From an uncultured Prevotella sp. (GTDB lineage: Bacteria > Bacteroidota > Bacteroidia > Bacteroidales > Bacteroidaceae), in the NCBI GenBank assembly GCA_900770845.1, contig CAAGLS010000120.1:1-14653 (forward strand): a stretch of DNA of 14,653 nucleotides, written 5' to 3'. The notes below the pieces were generated by a model, which was not told the origin of the DNA, ran no database searches, and saw nothing but the letters and a program-made list of their open reading frames with translations. Of this stretch, positions 1 to 8,015 are shown one piece after another (positions within the stretch are counted from its first letter, which is position 1; every line of letters starts with the position of its first letter). Both the position numbers and the translations under genes were made by a program.

Positions 1-232
1 CTCGCGCCTCTCATAAGGGAGGCGCTCGGAATAGTCTGTCTGCTTAGGACGCTCCGAAACTCTGGAATCGTCTCATTCCTGACGGAATGACGGATAACTT
101 GTCTCTACCCGACGGAACACGCAAGTGCTCCGCCGCTTCCTGTACTGTTTCTCTGTCTGGTTTCAAATGTTCAAGAATCTCCTTGCCCACAACTCTTCGC
201 GGCGTTGTTGCAACGCTCCGTTTTTTCGTAAG
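1..232 (-). other. Non-coding leader-like segment with palindromes
   Basis: No convincing gene is visible here. Read leftward it lies just downstream of the promoter at 239-269, so it is probably the 5' leader of a gene starting beyond position 1. It contains three perfect inverted repeats: GCGCCTC/GAGGCGC (4-10 and 19-25, extendable inward by one wobble and one C-G pair around an ATAA loop), TCATTCC/GGAATGA (73-79 and 84-90, loop TGAC), and GCGTTG/CAACGC (202-207 and 211-216, loop TTG). The motif GACGGA occurs at 81, 89 and 111. An open frame on the minus strand (44-337) spans the promoter and looks fortuitous. Confidence 0.45.
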
Positions 233-238
233 CGAGTG

Positions 239-269
239 CAAAGGTAACGCTTTTATCCGAACCACCAAA
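239..269 (-). promoter_or_regulatory. Bacteroidota-type promoter pointing left
   Basis: On the minus strand TACCTTTG (246 to 239) matches the Bacteroides -7 consensus TAnnTTTG exactly. A TTTG (269 to 266) lies 19 bases upstream, the usual spacing for the -33 element. The predicted start is near position 232 and transcription runs off the left edge. It is downstream of, and separated by a terminator from, the nuo operon, so it should serve an independent gene outside the window. Confidence 0.7.
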
Positions 270-379
270 ACTTTTTCTTCATTTTTTTTAGGAACCGAAA
301 CAAAAAAAATAAGAAAATCTCTACGCAAGGAAAGCATCTTGGCCTTGCACTCGTTAGAACTAGTCCTTTCTTGGTGTAC

Positions 380-406
380 AAAAAAGCCGCACCCAGAGGA
401 TGCGGC
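380..406 (-). terminator. Rho-independent terminator of the nuo operon
   Basis: On the minus strand, a perfect 6-bp GC-rich stem (GCCGCA/TGCGGC, 386-391 with 401-406, 9-base loop) is followed by six T residues (385 to 380). It lies 27 bases beyond the nuoN stop codon, where the end of the operon transcript is expected. Confidence 0.85.
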
Positions 407-433
407 CTTATAACTATTATATAAAAAAAGGAT

Positions 434-1906
434 TCACACAGCGGCAGCAATCCACTCGTAGATACTACTGAAGATGCCAAAGCCGATGACGCCTGCAGTA
501 CAGAGAGCAAGAGCCAACTTTGTGGACACTGCACTTTGGAAAGTGGGAAGCGGTTTGTCGTTGGGCTTAATATACATCGCCTTAACTATCAGCAGATAGT
601 AGTAAAGGCTGATGACAGTGTTAATCAAAGCTATGAACATCGTGGCGTATGCCAGCATGCCATTCGTTGTCAGCAAGTCTGCACTCTTCACAGAAGCCAT
701 GAACACGAAGAACTTCGAGAACATTCCAGCAAAAGGAGGAATGCCGCCTAAAGAGAAGAGACTTAATGTCATCAGCATCGAGAGTTTGGGATTGGTTTTG
801 TAGAAGCCATTGTAGCTGTCCATATCCACAACGCCATTGTTGTGTTCCTCAACAGCAGAGATGATGGTGAAGACGCCCATATTGGCAACGACATAAACCA
901 GCACATAAAAGCTCAACGCAGAGACACTCAACGCAGTGTTGCCCACGATAGCCAGCACAATATAACCAGCCTGTGAGATTGACGAGAAGGCCATGAAGCG
1001 TTTCAGGTCTTTTTGGCGGATGGCAAAGAGATTGGCGACAGTAATTGAGAGCACGATAACGATGTAGAGCATATACTGCCAATACTGGGCGATGGATGCA
1101 AACACTTTCATCAAGATACAGCACAGAGCAAAGGCTGCGGCACCCTTGGACACCACAGAGAGATATCCTGTAACAGTTGTTGGAGCTCCCTGATAAGAAT
1201 CGGCTGTCCAAAAGTGGAAAGGCACGAGAGAGATCTTGAAGCCCAAACCACTAAAGAAGAACACCATACCCATAATTATAAGAGGTGTGGCCGTAATCTT
1301 CTGGGCGACATCGTCGAAATACAGTGTTCCGCAAGCACCATAGATGAAGCTGATGCCATAAAGCATCACACCGCTTGAGAAGGTGGCTGTGAGGATGAAC
1401 TTGGCTCCTGCTTCGGCTGAATTGTGGCGATACTTGTCAAAAGCCACAAGGCAAGCCATGGGAACACTGGCCATCTCCAGTCCAAGGAAGAACAGAAGGA
1501 AATGGTCTGCACTCACCATCATATTCATACCTAACAATGTGGAGAACACGAGTTCATAAAACTCGCCTTCCTTGAAGGCTGTGTCCGGACGATTCAGCCA
1601 TTCGCGGGCCTGAATTAGAACGATTAGGGTTCCCGTTGCAAGGATAGTCTTGATGACACCCTGTGCGGCTCCAGTGGCATACATGCCTCCAAAGGCAGTG
1701 GCTGGTGACGTGGGGGCTATATTCAGACAGATGTGGACTAGCATCAAAGCGCATACAAGGCAATTGAACCATTTGCGCGGATTGCCATCCACGGTGTCGG
1801 CAGGTTTCTTGGCTGTAAAGAAATCAACCAAAAAAGTGATTACGAGAATCGCCATCAAGGAAACCTCAGGCACCATATTAAGAAATTGACTATAATCTAC
1901 GTTCAT
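434..1906 (-). CDS. nuoN: NADH-quinone oxidoreductase subunit N
   Basis: Antiporter-like membrane subunit of respiratory complex I, one of three homologous proton-translocating channels in the inner membrane. The 490-residue product is hydrophobic throughout, with about 13-14 apparent membrane segments. Family residues are visible: Glu144 in GLEMASVP (TM5 glutamate), Lys224 in FKISLVPFHFWTADSYQGAP (TM7 lysine), Lys254 in SVVSKGAAA (TM8 lysine), DLKRFMAFSSISQAGY, and a lysine in PPFAGMFSKFF (TM12). Length is normal for NuoN (about 485). It is the last gene of the operon, 27 bases after nuoM, and is followed by a strong terminator. The start is ATG at 1906; the upstream bases are A-rich without a Shine-Dalgarno sequence, as is common in Bacteroidota. 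Identification is firm. Confidence 0.96.
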   Translation of the reverse strand: MNVDYSQFLNMVPEVSLMAILVITFLVDFFTAKKPADTVDGNPRKWFNCLVCALMLVHICLNIAPTSPATAFGGMYATGAAQGVIKTILATGTLIVLIQAREWLNRPDTAFKEGEFYELVFSTLLGMNMMVSADHFLLFFLGLEMASVPMACLVAFDKYRHNSAEAGAKFILTATFSSGVMLYGISFIYGACGTLYFDDVAQKITATPLIIMGMVFFFSGLGFKISLVPFHFWTADSYQGAPTTVTGYLSVVSKGAAAFALCCILMKVFASIAQYWQYMLYIVIVLSITVANLFAIRQKDLKRFMAFSSISQAGYIVLAIVGNTALSVSALSFYVLVYVVANMGVFTIISAVEEHNNGVVDMDSYNGFYKTNPKLSMLMTLSLFSLGGIPPFAGMFSKFFVFMASVKSADLLTTNGMLAYATMFIALINTVISLYYYLLIVKAMYIKPNDKPLPTFQSAVSTKLALALCTAGVIGFGIFSSIYEWIAAAV

Positions 1907-1933
1907 TGTTGTTTGACATTAATCAGTTTTCAT

Positions 1934-3454
1934 TTACATGCCTGCCACCATACCAGCACTGAGAATGTGCTGAATCATGGGTGCGACAGCAGAGTTGATG
2001 ACGTTCTGAGCCCACAAGGGGAACATGCCCAGTCCTGCGACGCAGAAGATAAGGCCAGCAACAGCAATGCGCTCATCCCATGTGGCATCATGGAGCTGGT
2101 AGAACTTCTGATTGGGAACCTTCTGATAGAGAATCTTACCGACAACACGCAGGATGTAGACAGCCGTAATCACTATTGACGTACAAGCAATAATCGTACA
2201 CGTGCGGTGGAAGGTGTCGTTAACCTCGAACGAGCCAACAAAGATGTTCATCTCTGCAACGAAGCCCGAGAATCCAGGAAGACCCAAGTTGGCCAAACCA
2301 GCTACAACGTAGGCTACGGCAAGGAAAGGAATCACCTTCATCAAGCCTCCCAAGCGACGAACGTCACGCGTGCCGGCACGGTGGTAAATCATACCGATTA
2401 CCGCAAAGAAGAGAGCCGTCATCAATCCGTGGGACAACATCTGAAGCACAGCACCCGTAATGGCAGTCTGCGTCATCATCAGCAAAGCGAAAAGCACCAT
2501 GCCGCAGTGGGAGACCGAAGAGTAGGCGTTGATATACTTCAAGTCGGTTTGCACGCAGGCTGAGAGTGCACCATAAACCACGGAGCAGGTTGTAAGGATA
2601 AGGAAAATCCAAGCCAACTCATGCGCTGCTTGCGGAAGCAGGAACATGGCGATACGGAAGCAACCATAACCTCCGAGTTTCATCAGCACGCCGGCGTGGA
2701 GCATAGATACGGCTGTTGGGGCCGAAGCATGACCGTCGGGGCTCCATGTGTGGAACGGGAACAGGGCGCCCAGCACACCGAATCCAATGAAGATGAACGG
2801 GAATAGCACTTTCTGAATGGCAAGCGGAATGAGCGTTGAAGTCTTCGCAATGTCGTTGAGTTCGAAAGTAAACGTGCCGCCATATTTGCCATTGAAGAAG
2901 TAGATGCCTAAGATACCAAGGATAAGCAAGGCTGAACCACCCATCAGCATCAGGGTCAGTTTCATGGCACTATATTCCTTGGGGCCTGTACCCCAAACGC
3001 CGATGAGCAGGTACATAGGAATAAGGGCCACCTCATAGAACATGAACATGGTGAACATGTCGGTGGAAATGAAGAACCCGAATACACCCGTGCTCAACAA
3101 CGTGAACCAGAGGAAGTATTCTTTCTTCATGGGCTGGAGCTGCCAAGAGGCGAACGTGCCCGTGAATACGATGATTGCGGAAAGGAGAAGCATCACCACA
3201 GAGATTCCGTCGACGCCAACACTGTAGTTGATGTGGAGTGACGGGAACCAAGGTGTGGAATAGGTCCAGAGCATGGCTGCCTCATTGCCCATGGAACGTT
3301 GCTGGATGAATGCCACTGTGATATATATGGCAAGGGCCAGGAGGGCAGAGGCGCCACAAACCATCACACCGCGTACCTGATTGTCGTTGCGGGCCAACCA
3401 AAGGCCAAGGAGCATGACAACAGGAATGACTACGAATAATGTTAATATACTCAT
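1934..3454 (-). CDS. nuoM: NADH-quinone oxidoreductase subunit M
   Basis: Second antiporter-like proton channel of complex I, 506 residues, inner membrane. Visible family features are Glu141 in FYEVALIPMYLL (TM5), FPFHTWSPDGHASAPTAVSM (232-251), Lys259 in GVLMKLGGYG (TM8), DLKYINAYSSVSHCGM, and Glu401 in GFSGFVAEMNIF (TM12). One feature is missing: where most NuoM/ND4 proteins read FAVKMP, with the essential TM7 lysine, this protein reads FGVLGA, so Leu228 replaces the lysine (by-eye alignment). The nearest upstream lysine is Lys215, at the start of that segment. The gene begins 6 bases after nuoL and ends 27 bases before nuoN. Identity is firm; the effect of the substitution is unknown. Confidence 0.96.
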   Translation of the reverse strand: MSILTLFVVIPVVMLLGLWLARNDNQVRGVMVCGASALLALAIYITVAFIQQRSMGNEAAMLWTYSTPWFPSLHINYSVGVDGISVVMLLLSAIIVFTGTFASWQLQPMKKEYFLWFTLLSTGVFGFFISTDMFTMFMFYEVALIPMYLLIGVWGTGPKEYSAMKLTLMLMGGSALLILGILGIYFFNGKYGGTFTFELNDIAKTSTLIPLAIQKVLFPFIFIGFGVLGALFPFHTWSPDGHASAPTAVSMLHAGVLMKLGGYGCFRIAMFLLPQAAHELAWIFLILTTCSVVYGALSACVQTDLKYINAYSSVSHCGMVLFALLMMTQTAITGAVLQMLSHGLMTALFFAVIGMIYHRAGTRDVRRLGGLMKVIPFLAVAYVVAGLANLGLPGFSGFVAEMNIFVGSFEVNDTFHRTCTIIACTSIVITAVYILRVVGKILYQKVPNQKFYQLHDATWDERIAVAGLIFCVAGLGMFPLWAQNVINSAVAPMIQHILSAGMVAGM

Positions 3455-3460
3455 CTTTGT

Positions 3461-5449
3461 TTAAAGCAAATAAAGTAATACCAATGTTAAGCCTACCGAA
3501 CCAGCAAGGAACCATGTGGCATAAGAGCGGACATCACCACTCTGCCAGGGACGAATCGATTCGCCGGCCTCCTGGGTACCCCATGCGGCAAAGTTGAATA
3601 CGCCATCAATGACATGGCGGTCGAACCAAGCGATAGGAATGGAGAAGCAGCCGAAAACAATCTTATGCGTGAAAAACTGCCATGCATCGTCGATGTAGAA
3701 CCGATTGAGTGCAGCCTTGTGCAGACGCGGGAACGACCGTTCCAACTTCTTGGGCAAGGGATTGTTCTTAGGCATATACATATAGGTGGCCAACCCAATG
3801 CCTATCAGAGCGGCAACGATACTTGTACCAGCGATGGTCCAGTTGATTTCAATGTCAAAGCTCTGGCCGTTGGCGCTTACAAAGTGGCCAAAGGGAATAA
3901 GTCCAGCCACACAAGAGATGACAGCTAAGAACACCAGTGGCCCCCACATGACGAAGGGCACCTCTGCGGGTTTCTTGCGGTGATCCGGATCAAGCTCGTA
4001 ATAGCTCTGTCCCCAGAAGATGACGTAGTAGAGACGGAACATGTAGAAGGCGGTCATGCCAGCCACAACTGTCATAATCCATTTCAAGGCCTGTCCCTGC
4101 CAGCCAGGCAGAAGTGCACAAGCGTCGATGATGGCATCCTTGGAGAAGAAGCCAGCGAAGGGTGGAATGCCCGAAATGGCGAGGCAACCGATAAGGAAGC
4201 ACACATTGGTGATGGGCATATACTTGTGAAGTCCGCCCATATACTCCTTGAAGTTGCTGCCAATGATGACGATGATGGCACCAGAGCAGAGGAAGAGCAA
4301 CGCCTTGAACATTGCATGAGTGAAGAGATGGAACATGCCGGCCGTATAGCCAAGCCCACTCTCATGGTCGAGCCCGTAGCAGACGCCAAGGGCCACAAGC
4401 ATATAGGCAATCTGAGAGATTGTGGAGAAGGCCAGACCACGCTTGATGTCGCACTGGCAGCAGGCCACGGCTGCGGCGTAGAAAGCGGTGAAGGCTGCAA
4501 TCCAAGCCACCCAGTGCAACTGGTTGGGCGCATATTGAACCCAGATGGGCAGCAAAGAAGCTACCTGATACACACCAGCCACAACCATGGTGGCGGCGTG
4601 GATAAGGGCCGATACAGGCGTTGGGCCCTCCATGGCATCGGGAAGCCAAATGTGCAAGGGGAACATGGCGCTCTTGCCCGCACCACCGATGAACATCAAG
4701 AACAGGGCCAAAGGCATCACCCAAGCAGCTCCTGCCACACGTGCTCCCAGCCCGGCATTCTCCGGCGCGGTAAGGTCGTAGTTGAAAGTCCCCACATAGA
4801 AGCTGAAGAACAGGATACCAATGAGGAAGAACAAGTCGGCGAAGCGCGTCACGATGAAAGCCTTCTTGGAGGCGTGCACTGCAGCATGCTTGGGATAGTA
4901 GAATCCGATGAGCAGATAAGAGCAGACGCCCACTAGCTCCCAGAACAAATACATCTGGAATATGTTAGTGGCGACGACAAGGCCAAGCATCGACATGGTG
5001 AAGAGCGAGAGGTAGGCGTAGAAACGCTGGAAGCCCTTTTCCAGTTCGACGGCCTTATAGTTCTCGTCGCGCTCTGCCATATAGCCGAATGAATAGATGT
5101 GGACCATGAAGCTCACTGTGGTGATGACGATGAGCATCATCACGCTGATCGGCGTAAGGCGGAAGCCGATGTTGAACAGCAAGTGGGTGCCGAAAAGCGG
5201 CGACTTGCCAAAGTCCATCCAAGTGAAGTTGAAAGCAGTGACAGTGGGATAAAGGCCATCCGCTCCCCTACCCACTACGAAGAAATAGTCGTAGGCGGTA
5301 TAGAGCGAGAGGGCGAAGACAATGCCAATGAGGGCAGTGCCAATCCAACCAGCTACTTTCTTCGGCATCTTCATGCCCAGCAACCCGAGCAAAAGGAAGC
5401 CCAGGAACGGCAGAAGAAGGATCAAAAATGAATAACTGTATTGTTCCAT
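3461..5449 (-). CDS. nuoL: NADH-quinone oxidoreductase subunit L
   Basis: Distal antiporter-like proton channel of complex I, carrying the C-terminal lateral helix that clamps the other membrane subunits. The product has 662 residues (E. coli NuoL has 613). Motifs in order are Glu171 in FWELVGVCSYLLIGFYYP (TM5), Lys259 in GGAGKSAMFPLHIWLPDAME (TM7), GPTPVSALIHAATMVVAG with His284, DIKRGLAFSTISQIAYM, and SGIPPFAGFFSKDAIID (TM12 lysine). The C-terminus shows the usual QSGDVRSYATW segment before a final membrane helix. All expected ionisable residues are present, unlike NuoM. It begins 8 bases after nuoK and ends 6 bases before nuoM. Start ATG at 5449. Confidence 0.97.
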   Translation of the reverse strand: MEQYSYSFLILLLPFLGFLLLGLLGMKMPKKVAGWIGTALIGIVFALSLYTAYDYFFVVGRGADGLYPTVTAFNFTWMDFGKSPLFGTHLLFNIGFRLTPISVMMLIVITTVSFMVHIYSFGYMAERDENYKAVELEKGFQRFYAYLSLFTMSMLGLVVATNIFQMYLFWELVGVCSYLLIGFYYPKHAAVHASKKAFIVTRFADLFFLIGILFFSFYVGTFNYDLTAPENAGLGARVAGAAWVMPLALFLMFIGGAGKSAMFPLHIWLPDAMEGPTPVSALIHAATMVVAGVYQVASLLPIWVQYAPNQLHWVAWIAAFTAFYAAAVACCQCDIKRGLAFSTISQIAYMLVALGVCYGLDHESGLGYTAGMFHLFTHAMFKALLFLCSGAIIVIIGSNFKEYMGGLHKYMPITNVCFLIGCLAISGIPPFAGFFSKDAIIDACALLPGWQGQALKWIMTVVAGMTAFYMFRLYYVIFWGQSYYELDPDHRKKPAEVPFVMWGPLVFLAVISCVAGLIPFGHFVSANGQSFDIEINWTIAGTSIVAALIGIGLATYMYMPKNNPLPKKLERSFPRLHKAALNRFYIDDAWQFFTHKIVFGCFSIPIAWFDRHVIDGVFNFAAWGTQEAGESIRPWQSGDVRSYATWFLAGSVGLTLVLLYLL

Positions 5450-5457
5450 TACGTCGA

Positions 5458-5769
5458 TTAGAATTTCATGTTTTCAATACTGTTCACCTGGTCACTATGA
5501 TAGTTGCGGTAAACATTAATAATAATAGCCAGCGCGACAGCTGTCTCGGCTGCGCTCACACCTATGGAGAAAAGGGTGAAGAACATTCCCTCCAAGTGTC
5601 CGGGCCATACGATACGGTTGAAGACGGCAAAGTTGAGGTCGACTGAATTAAGCACCAGCTCAATGGAAATGAGCATGGCGATCAGATTGCGACGCGTGAC
5701 GAAGCCGAACACACCGATGAAAAACAACAGGGTTGACAACCCCAGCCAACATTCTACGGGAATATTCAT
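5458..5769 (-). CDS. nuoK: NADH-quinone oxidoreductase subunit K
   Basis: Small membrane subunit of complex I (103 residues, three membrane segments), part of the antiporter-like module that links the quinone site to the proton channels. The two conserved buried glutamates of the family are present: Glu37 in LISIELVLNSVDLNF and Glu75 in GVSAAETAVALAIII. The ATG (5769-5767) overlaps the nuoJ TGA by four bases (ATGA), so translation is probably coupled. Unusually for this operon, a perfect AAGGAGGA lies 6 bases before the start, inside the nuoJ reading frame. Length and motifs are normal. Confidence 0.96.
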   Translation of the reverse strand: MNIPVECWLGLSTLLFFIGVFGFVTRRNLIAMLISIELVLNSVDLNFAVFNRIVWPGHLEGMFFTLFSIGVSAAETAVALAIIINVYRNYHSDQVNSIENMKF

Positions 5770-6287
5770 TTCTTATCCTCCTTTCTTGCTATAAGTATAC
5801 CGCCGATGATGCAAGCCAGCAAGAACACTGAAATGAACTCAAACGGAAGTACATACTGATATTTCTCAGAACCAAGCATAGCCTGGCCGATTTGCTCCAT
5901 GGGGAGTTCCTTGATGTCGCCCGTGACAATAGTGTTGACGAACTGGTTCTTCATCAGCACGGCGCCAACGGTGAGCAATCCCAAGACACTGATGAGCAGG
6001 CCACTGCCAACGCGCGACCCCTTGAAACGCTCTATCAATCCCTGAAGCGTACGCTTGGAAACCAACTGGATGGCAAACACATACATCATGGTGATGCCAC
6101 CGGCGTAGACCGAAATCTGAGCGGCGCCAAGGAAAGTGTAACCCATCAGGAAATAAAAGCCTGCCACACCAAAGAGCACAAACAGCAAGAATGTGGCAGC
6201 GCGCATAATCCTCTTCGTCGAGACGCAAAGCACGGCCGAACCCAGAACGACTACAGCCAAAATGCAGAATATTACGATTTTGTCCAT
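5766..6287 (-). CDS. nuoJ: NADH-quinone oxidoreductase subunit J
   Basis: Membrane subunit of complex I (173 residues, about five membrane segments) sitting between NuoH and the antiporter subunits; its third helix takes part in coupling quinone reduction to proton movement. The recognisable family core is the MRAATFLLFVLFGVAGFYFL segment followed by TFLGAAQISVYAGGITMMYVFAI, the conserved NuoJ helix. A charged segment (KRTLQGLIERFKGSR) separates it from the later helices, and the protein ends in the charged tail ARKEDKK. It starts 3 bases after the nuoI stop and overlaps nuoK by 4 bases. Length is near the family norm. Confidence 0.95.
   Translation of the reverse strand: MDKIVIFCILAVVVLGSAVLCVSTKRIMRAATFLLFVLFGVAGFYFLMGYTFLGAAQISVYAGGITMMYVFAIQLVSKRTLQGLIERFKGSRVGSGLLISVLGLLTVGAVLMKNQFVNTIVTGDIKELPMEQIGQAMLGSEKYQYVLPFEFISVFLLACIIGGILIARKEDKK
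5776..5783 (-). promoter_or_regulatory. Perfect Shine-Dalgarno sequence before nuoK
   Basis: AAGGAGGA on the minus strand ends 6 bases before the nuoK ATG. It also encodes part of the charged C-terminus of NuoJ (RKEDKK), so chance is possible. Other genes in this window lack such a site. Confidence 0.5.
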
Positions 6288-6290
6288 GGC

Positions 6291-6860
6291 CTATTTAGTT
6301 TTAGTGTTGAACTGTCCGATAGTCAGAGGCGCGCCTCCATCGATCAGGCCGGGAAGGCTACCGCCCTCATAGACCTCTTTGTCGAGATGCAGGACCAGCT
6401 TGCTGCGGTCGAAGACAGCTTGTTCAAAATCATTGGTAAACTCGATGGCGTCGAAATTGCAGGCGTTCACACACAGTTGGCAGAACATGCAATCGCCAAG
6501 GTCGTACTGATAATCGTCGAGTTGCTTGCCTTTCTTACCGGTCTCAGGATTTGTCTCCATGTGGGCAGTAATCTTGATGGTACCGTTGGGGCAGGCTTTC
6601 TCGCACATGGTACAAGCGGTACACTTGTAGTCGCCCACCTTCAGGCTGCGCTTCACGGCCTGGGGATCCTCTGGATCCTCAACGCGCTTGAAGACGAGAC
6701 GTCCGCGGTGACGGGCAGCCACATGAAGCGTTGTCTTACGGTTCTCCGGGTACTGCTCGGTCGACTTCTTGGTGAAGTATTCCTTCCAAGTAGTCTTCAG
6801 TCCGGTTGCCAGCGTCTTCATGGCTGAGCCTATCTCACCGAAATATGATTCTTTTGACAT
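6291..6860 (-). CDS. nuoI: NADH-quinone oxidoreductase subunit I (2x[4Fe-4S])
   Basis: Peripheral-arm subunit of complex I carrying clusters N6a and N6b, which pass electrons to NuoB. Two ferredoxin-type motifs are intact: Cys80-x2-Cys83-x2-Cys86-x3-Cys90-Pro, and Cys124-x2-Cys127-x2-Cys130-x3-Cys134. The second ends in Cys-Asn rather than Cys-Pro. Between them is a charged segment (ETGKKGKQLDDYQYDLGD). The N-terminal ~45 residues form the amphipathic region that contacts the membrane arm (TGLKTTWKEYFTK). It has 189 residues and lies 17 bases after nuoH and 3 bases before nuoJ. With no NuoG or NuoF encoded, NuoI is probably close to where electrons enter this complex, which is inference. Confidence 0.96.
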   Translation of the reverse strand: MSKESYFGEIGSAMKTLATGLKTTWKEYFTKKSTEQYPENRKTTLHVAARHRGRLVFKRVEDPEDPQAVKRSLKVGDYKCTACTMCEKACPNGTIKITAHMETNPETGKKGKQLDDYQYDLGDCMFCQLCVNACNFDAIEFTNDFEQAVFDRSKLVLHLDKEVYEGGSLPGLIDGGAPLTIGQFNTKTK

Positions 6861-6877
6861 TATTTATTGATTTTCTT

Positions 6878-7972
6878 TTAGTGAATTGTAAAAGTCCAGC
6901 CGAAGGACACGCACAGCGTCATCACAACCAGCACGCAGAGCATCAACGGCATAAGATATTTCCATTCAAGCTTCAGGATATGGTCGATGCGCAGACGGGG
7001 GAATGTCCAGCGAATCCACATGAGCAGCCAGATGATGAACAGCATCTTGCCTATGAACCATACGAACCCGGGAATAAGGTTCATCACGTTGTCAAAGCCC
7101 TCAATGCCGATGTTCAACGGAGCCCAGCCGCCGAGGAACACGGCAGCGGCAATACCGGAAATGGTGACCAGGTTGAGGTATTCGGCCAGATAGTAGAAGC
7201 CAAAGCCCATACCACTGTATTCTGTGTGGTAACCTGCGGTCAACTCACTCTCAGCCTCGCAGAGGTCGAACGGGCCACGGTTGGCCTCGGCGTTGCCAGC
7301 AACGAGAAAAACGAGGAAAGCGATGATGGCGGGTATGTGGCCCTGCACCACCAACCACTGCCAAGGACCGGTTTGAGCCTGGATGATGTCGGAGAGCTGC
7401 ATGCTGCCCACCAACACAACGGCGGTGATGAGGCACAGGGCGAGGCTGATCTCGTAAGAGATCATCTGCACTGCGCCACGCATGGCACTAACCACAGAAT
7501 ACTTGTTGTTGCTACCCCAGCCTGCAAGGAAGATTCCCAAGACTCCGATGGCCGAGATGGCCGAGATGAGGAACACGCCCACATTGAAGTCGAGCACTAC
7601 GGCTCCCTTGTTCCAAGGCAGGAAGGCGAACGTGCCAATAGAGGCGATGATGGTAATGCAAGGCGCCAATACATAGAGAAGCTTATCGGCACTATCGACA
7701 GCGAAAATCTCCTTGATGAGCATCTTCACCACGTCGGCTATCACCTGCAACGTACCCCAAGGCCCTACACGCACGGGGCCAAGACGGCACTGGAAATAGG
7801 CGCAGACCTTACGCTCAAAGAAAATCATGAAGATGGCGAACACCGTGTAGAGCAACAAGACTATGAGGCCCACGACGACGCACTCAATGAGTATGGTCCA
7901 GAAGTCGCCCAAACCGCATGTCTGGCGGAGCAGCGAATCGAACCATTGCGTTATTACTGAAAAATCAAACAT
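6878..7972 (-). CDS. nuoH: NADH-quinone oxidoreductase subunit H
   Basis: Membrane subunit that anchors the peripheral arm of complex I and forms much of the quinone chamber with NuoB and NuoD. The 364-residue protein shows about eight membrane segments and the classic loops: FERKV (52-56) followed by RLGPVRVGPWGTLQ, GWGSNNKYS (151-159), and the highly conserved AEANRGPFDLCEAESELTAGY loop (from about 228), whose glutamates line the quinone and proton path. The gene begins 43 bases after nuoCD, one of the larger gaps in the operon, and ends 17 bases before nuoI. The start is ATG at 7972 in an A/T-rich context. Confidence 0.97.
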   Translation of the reverse strand: MFDFSVITQWFDSLLRQTCGLGDFWTILIECVVVGLIVLLLYTVFAIFMIFFERKVCAYFQCRLGPVRVGPWGTLQVIADVVKMLIKEIFAVDSADKLLYVLAPCITIIASIGTFAFLPWNKGAVVLDFNVGVFLISAISAIGVLGIFLAGWGSNNKYSVVSAMRGAVQMISYEISLALCLITAVVLVGSMQLSDIIQAQTGPWQWLVVQGHIPAIIAFLVFLVAGNAEANRGPFDLCEAESELTAGYHTEYSGMGFGFYYLAEYLNLVTISGIAAAVFLGGWAPLNIGIEGFDNVMNLIPGFVWFIGKMLFIIWLLMWIRWTFPRLRIDHILKLEWKYLMPLMLCVLVVMTLCVSFGWTFTIH

Positions 7973-8015
7973 TTGCGTTTAATTCTAATTGTTTTAATTG
8001 AACTTGTCCCGTGAG

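Noticed and set aside
44..337. 97-codon minus-strand frame left of the nuo operon
   Set aside because: Its start lies upstream of the strong leftward promoter at 239-269, so most of the N-terminus would not be transcribed from it. The segment resembles non-coding repeat-like sequence.
87..413. 108-codon plus-strand frame at the left edge
   Set aside because: It runs through the leftward promoter and the nuo terminator, and has no family resemblance.
3980..4936. 318-codon plus-strand frame opposite nuoL
   Set aside because: It is the antisense shadow of a clear nuoL gene; its composition (His/Glu/Gly-rich) shows no domain.
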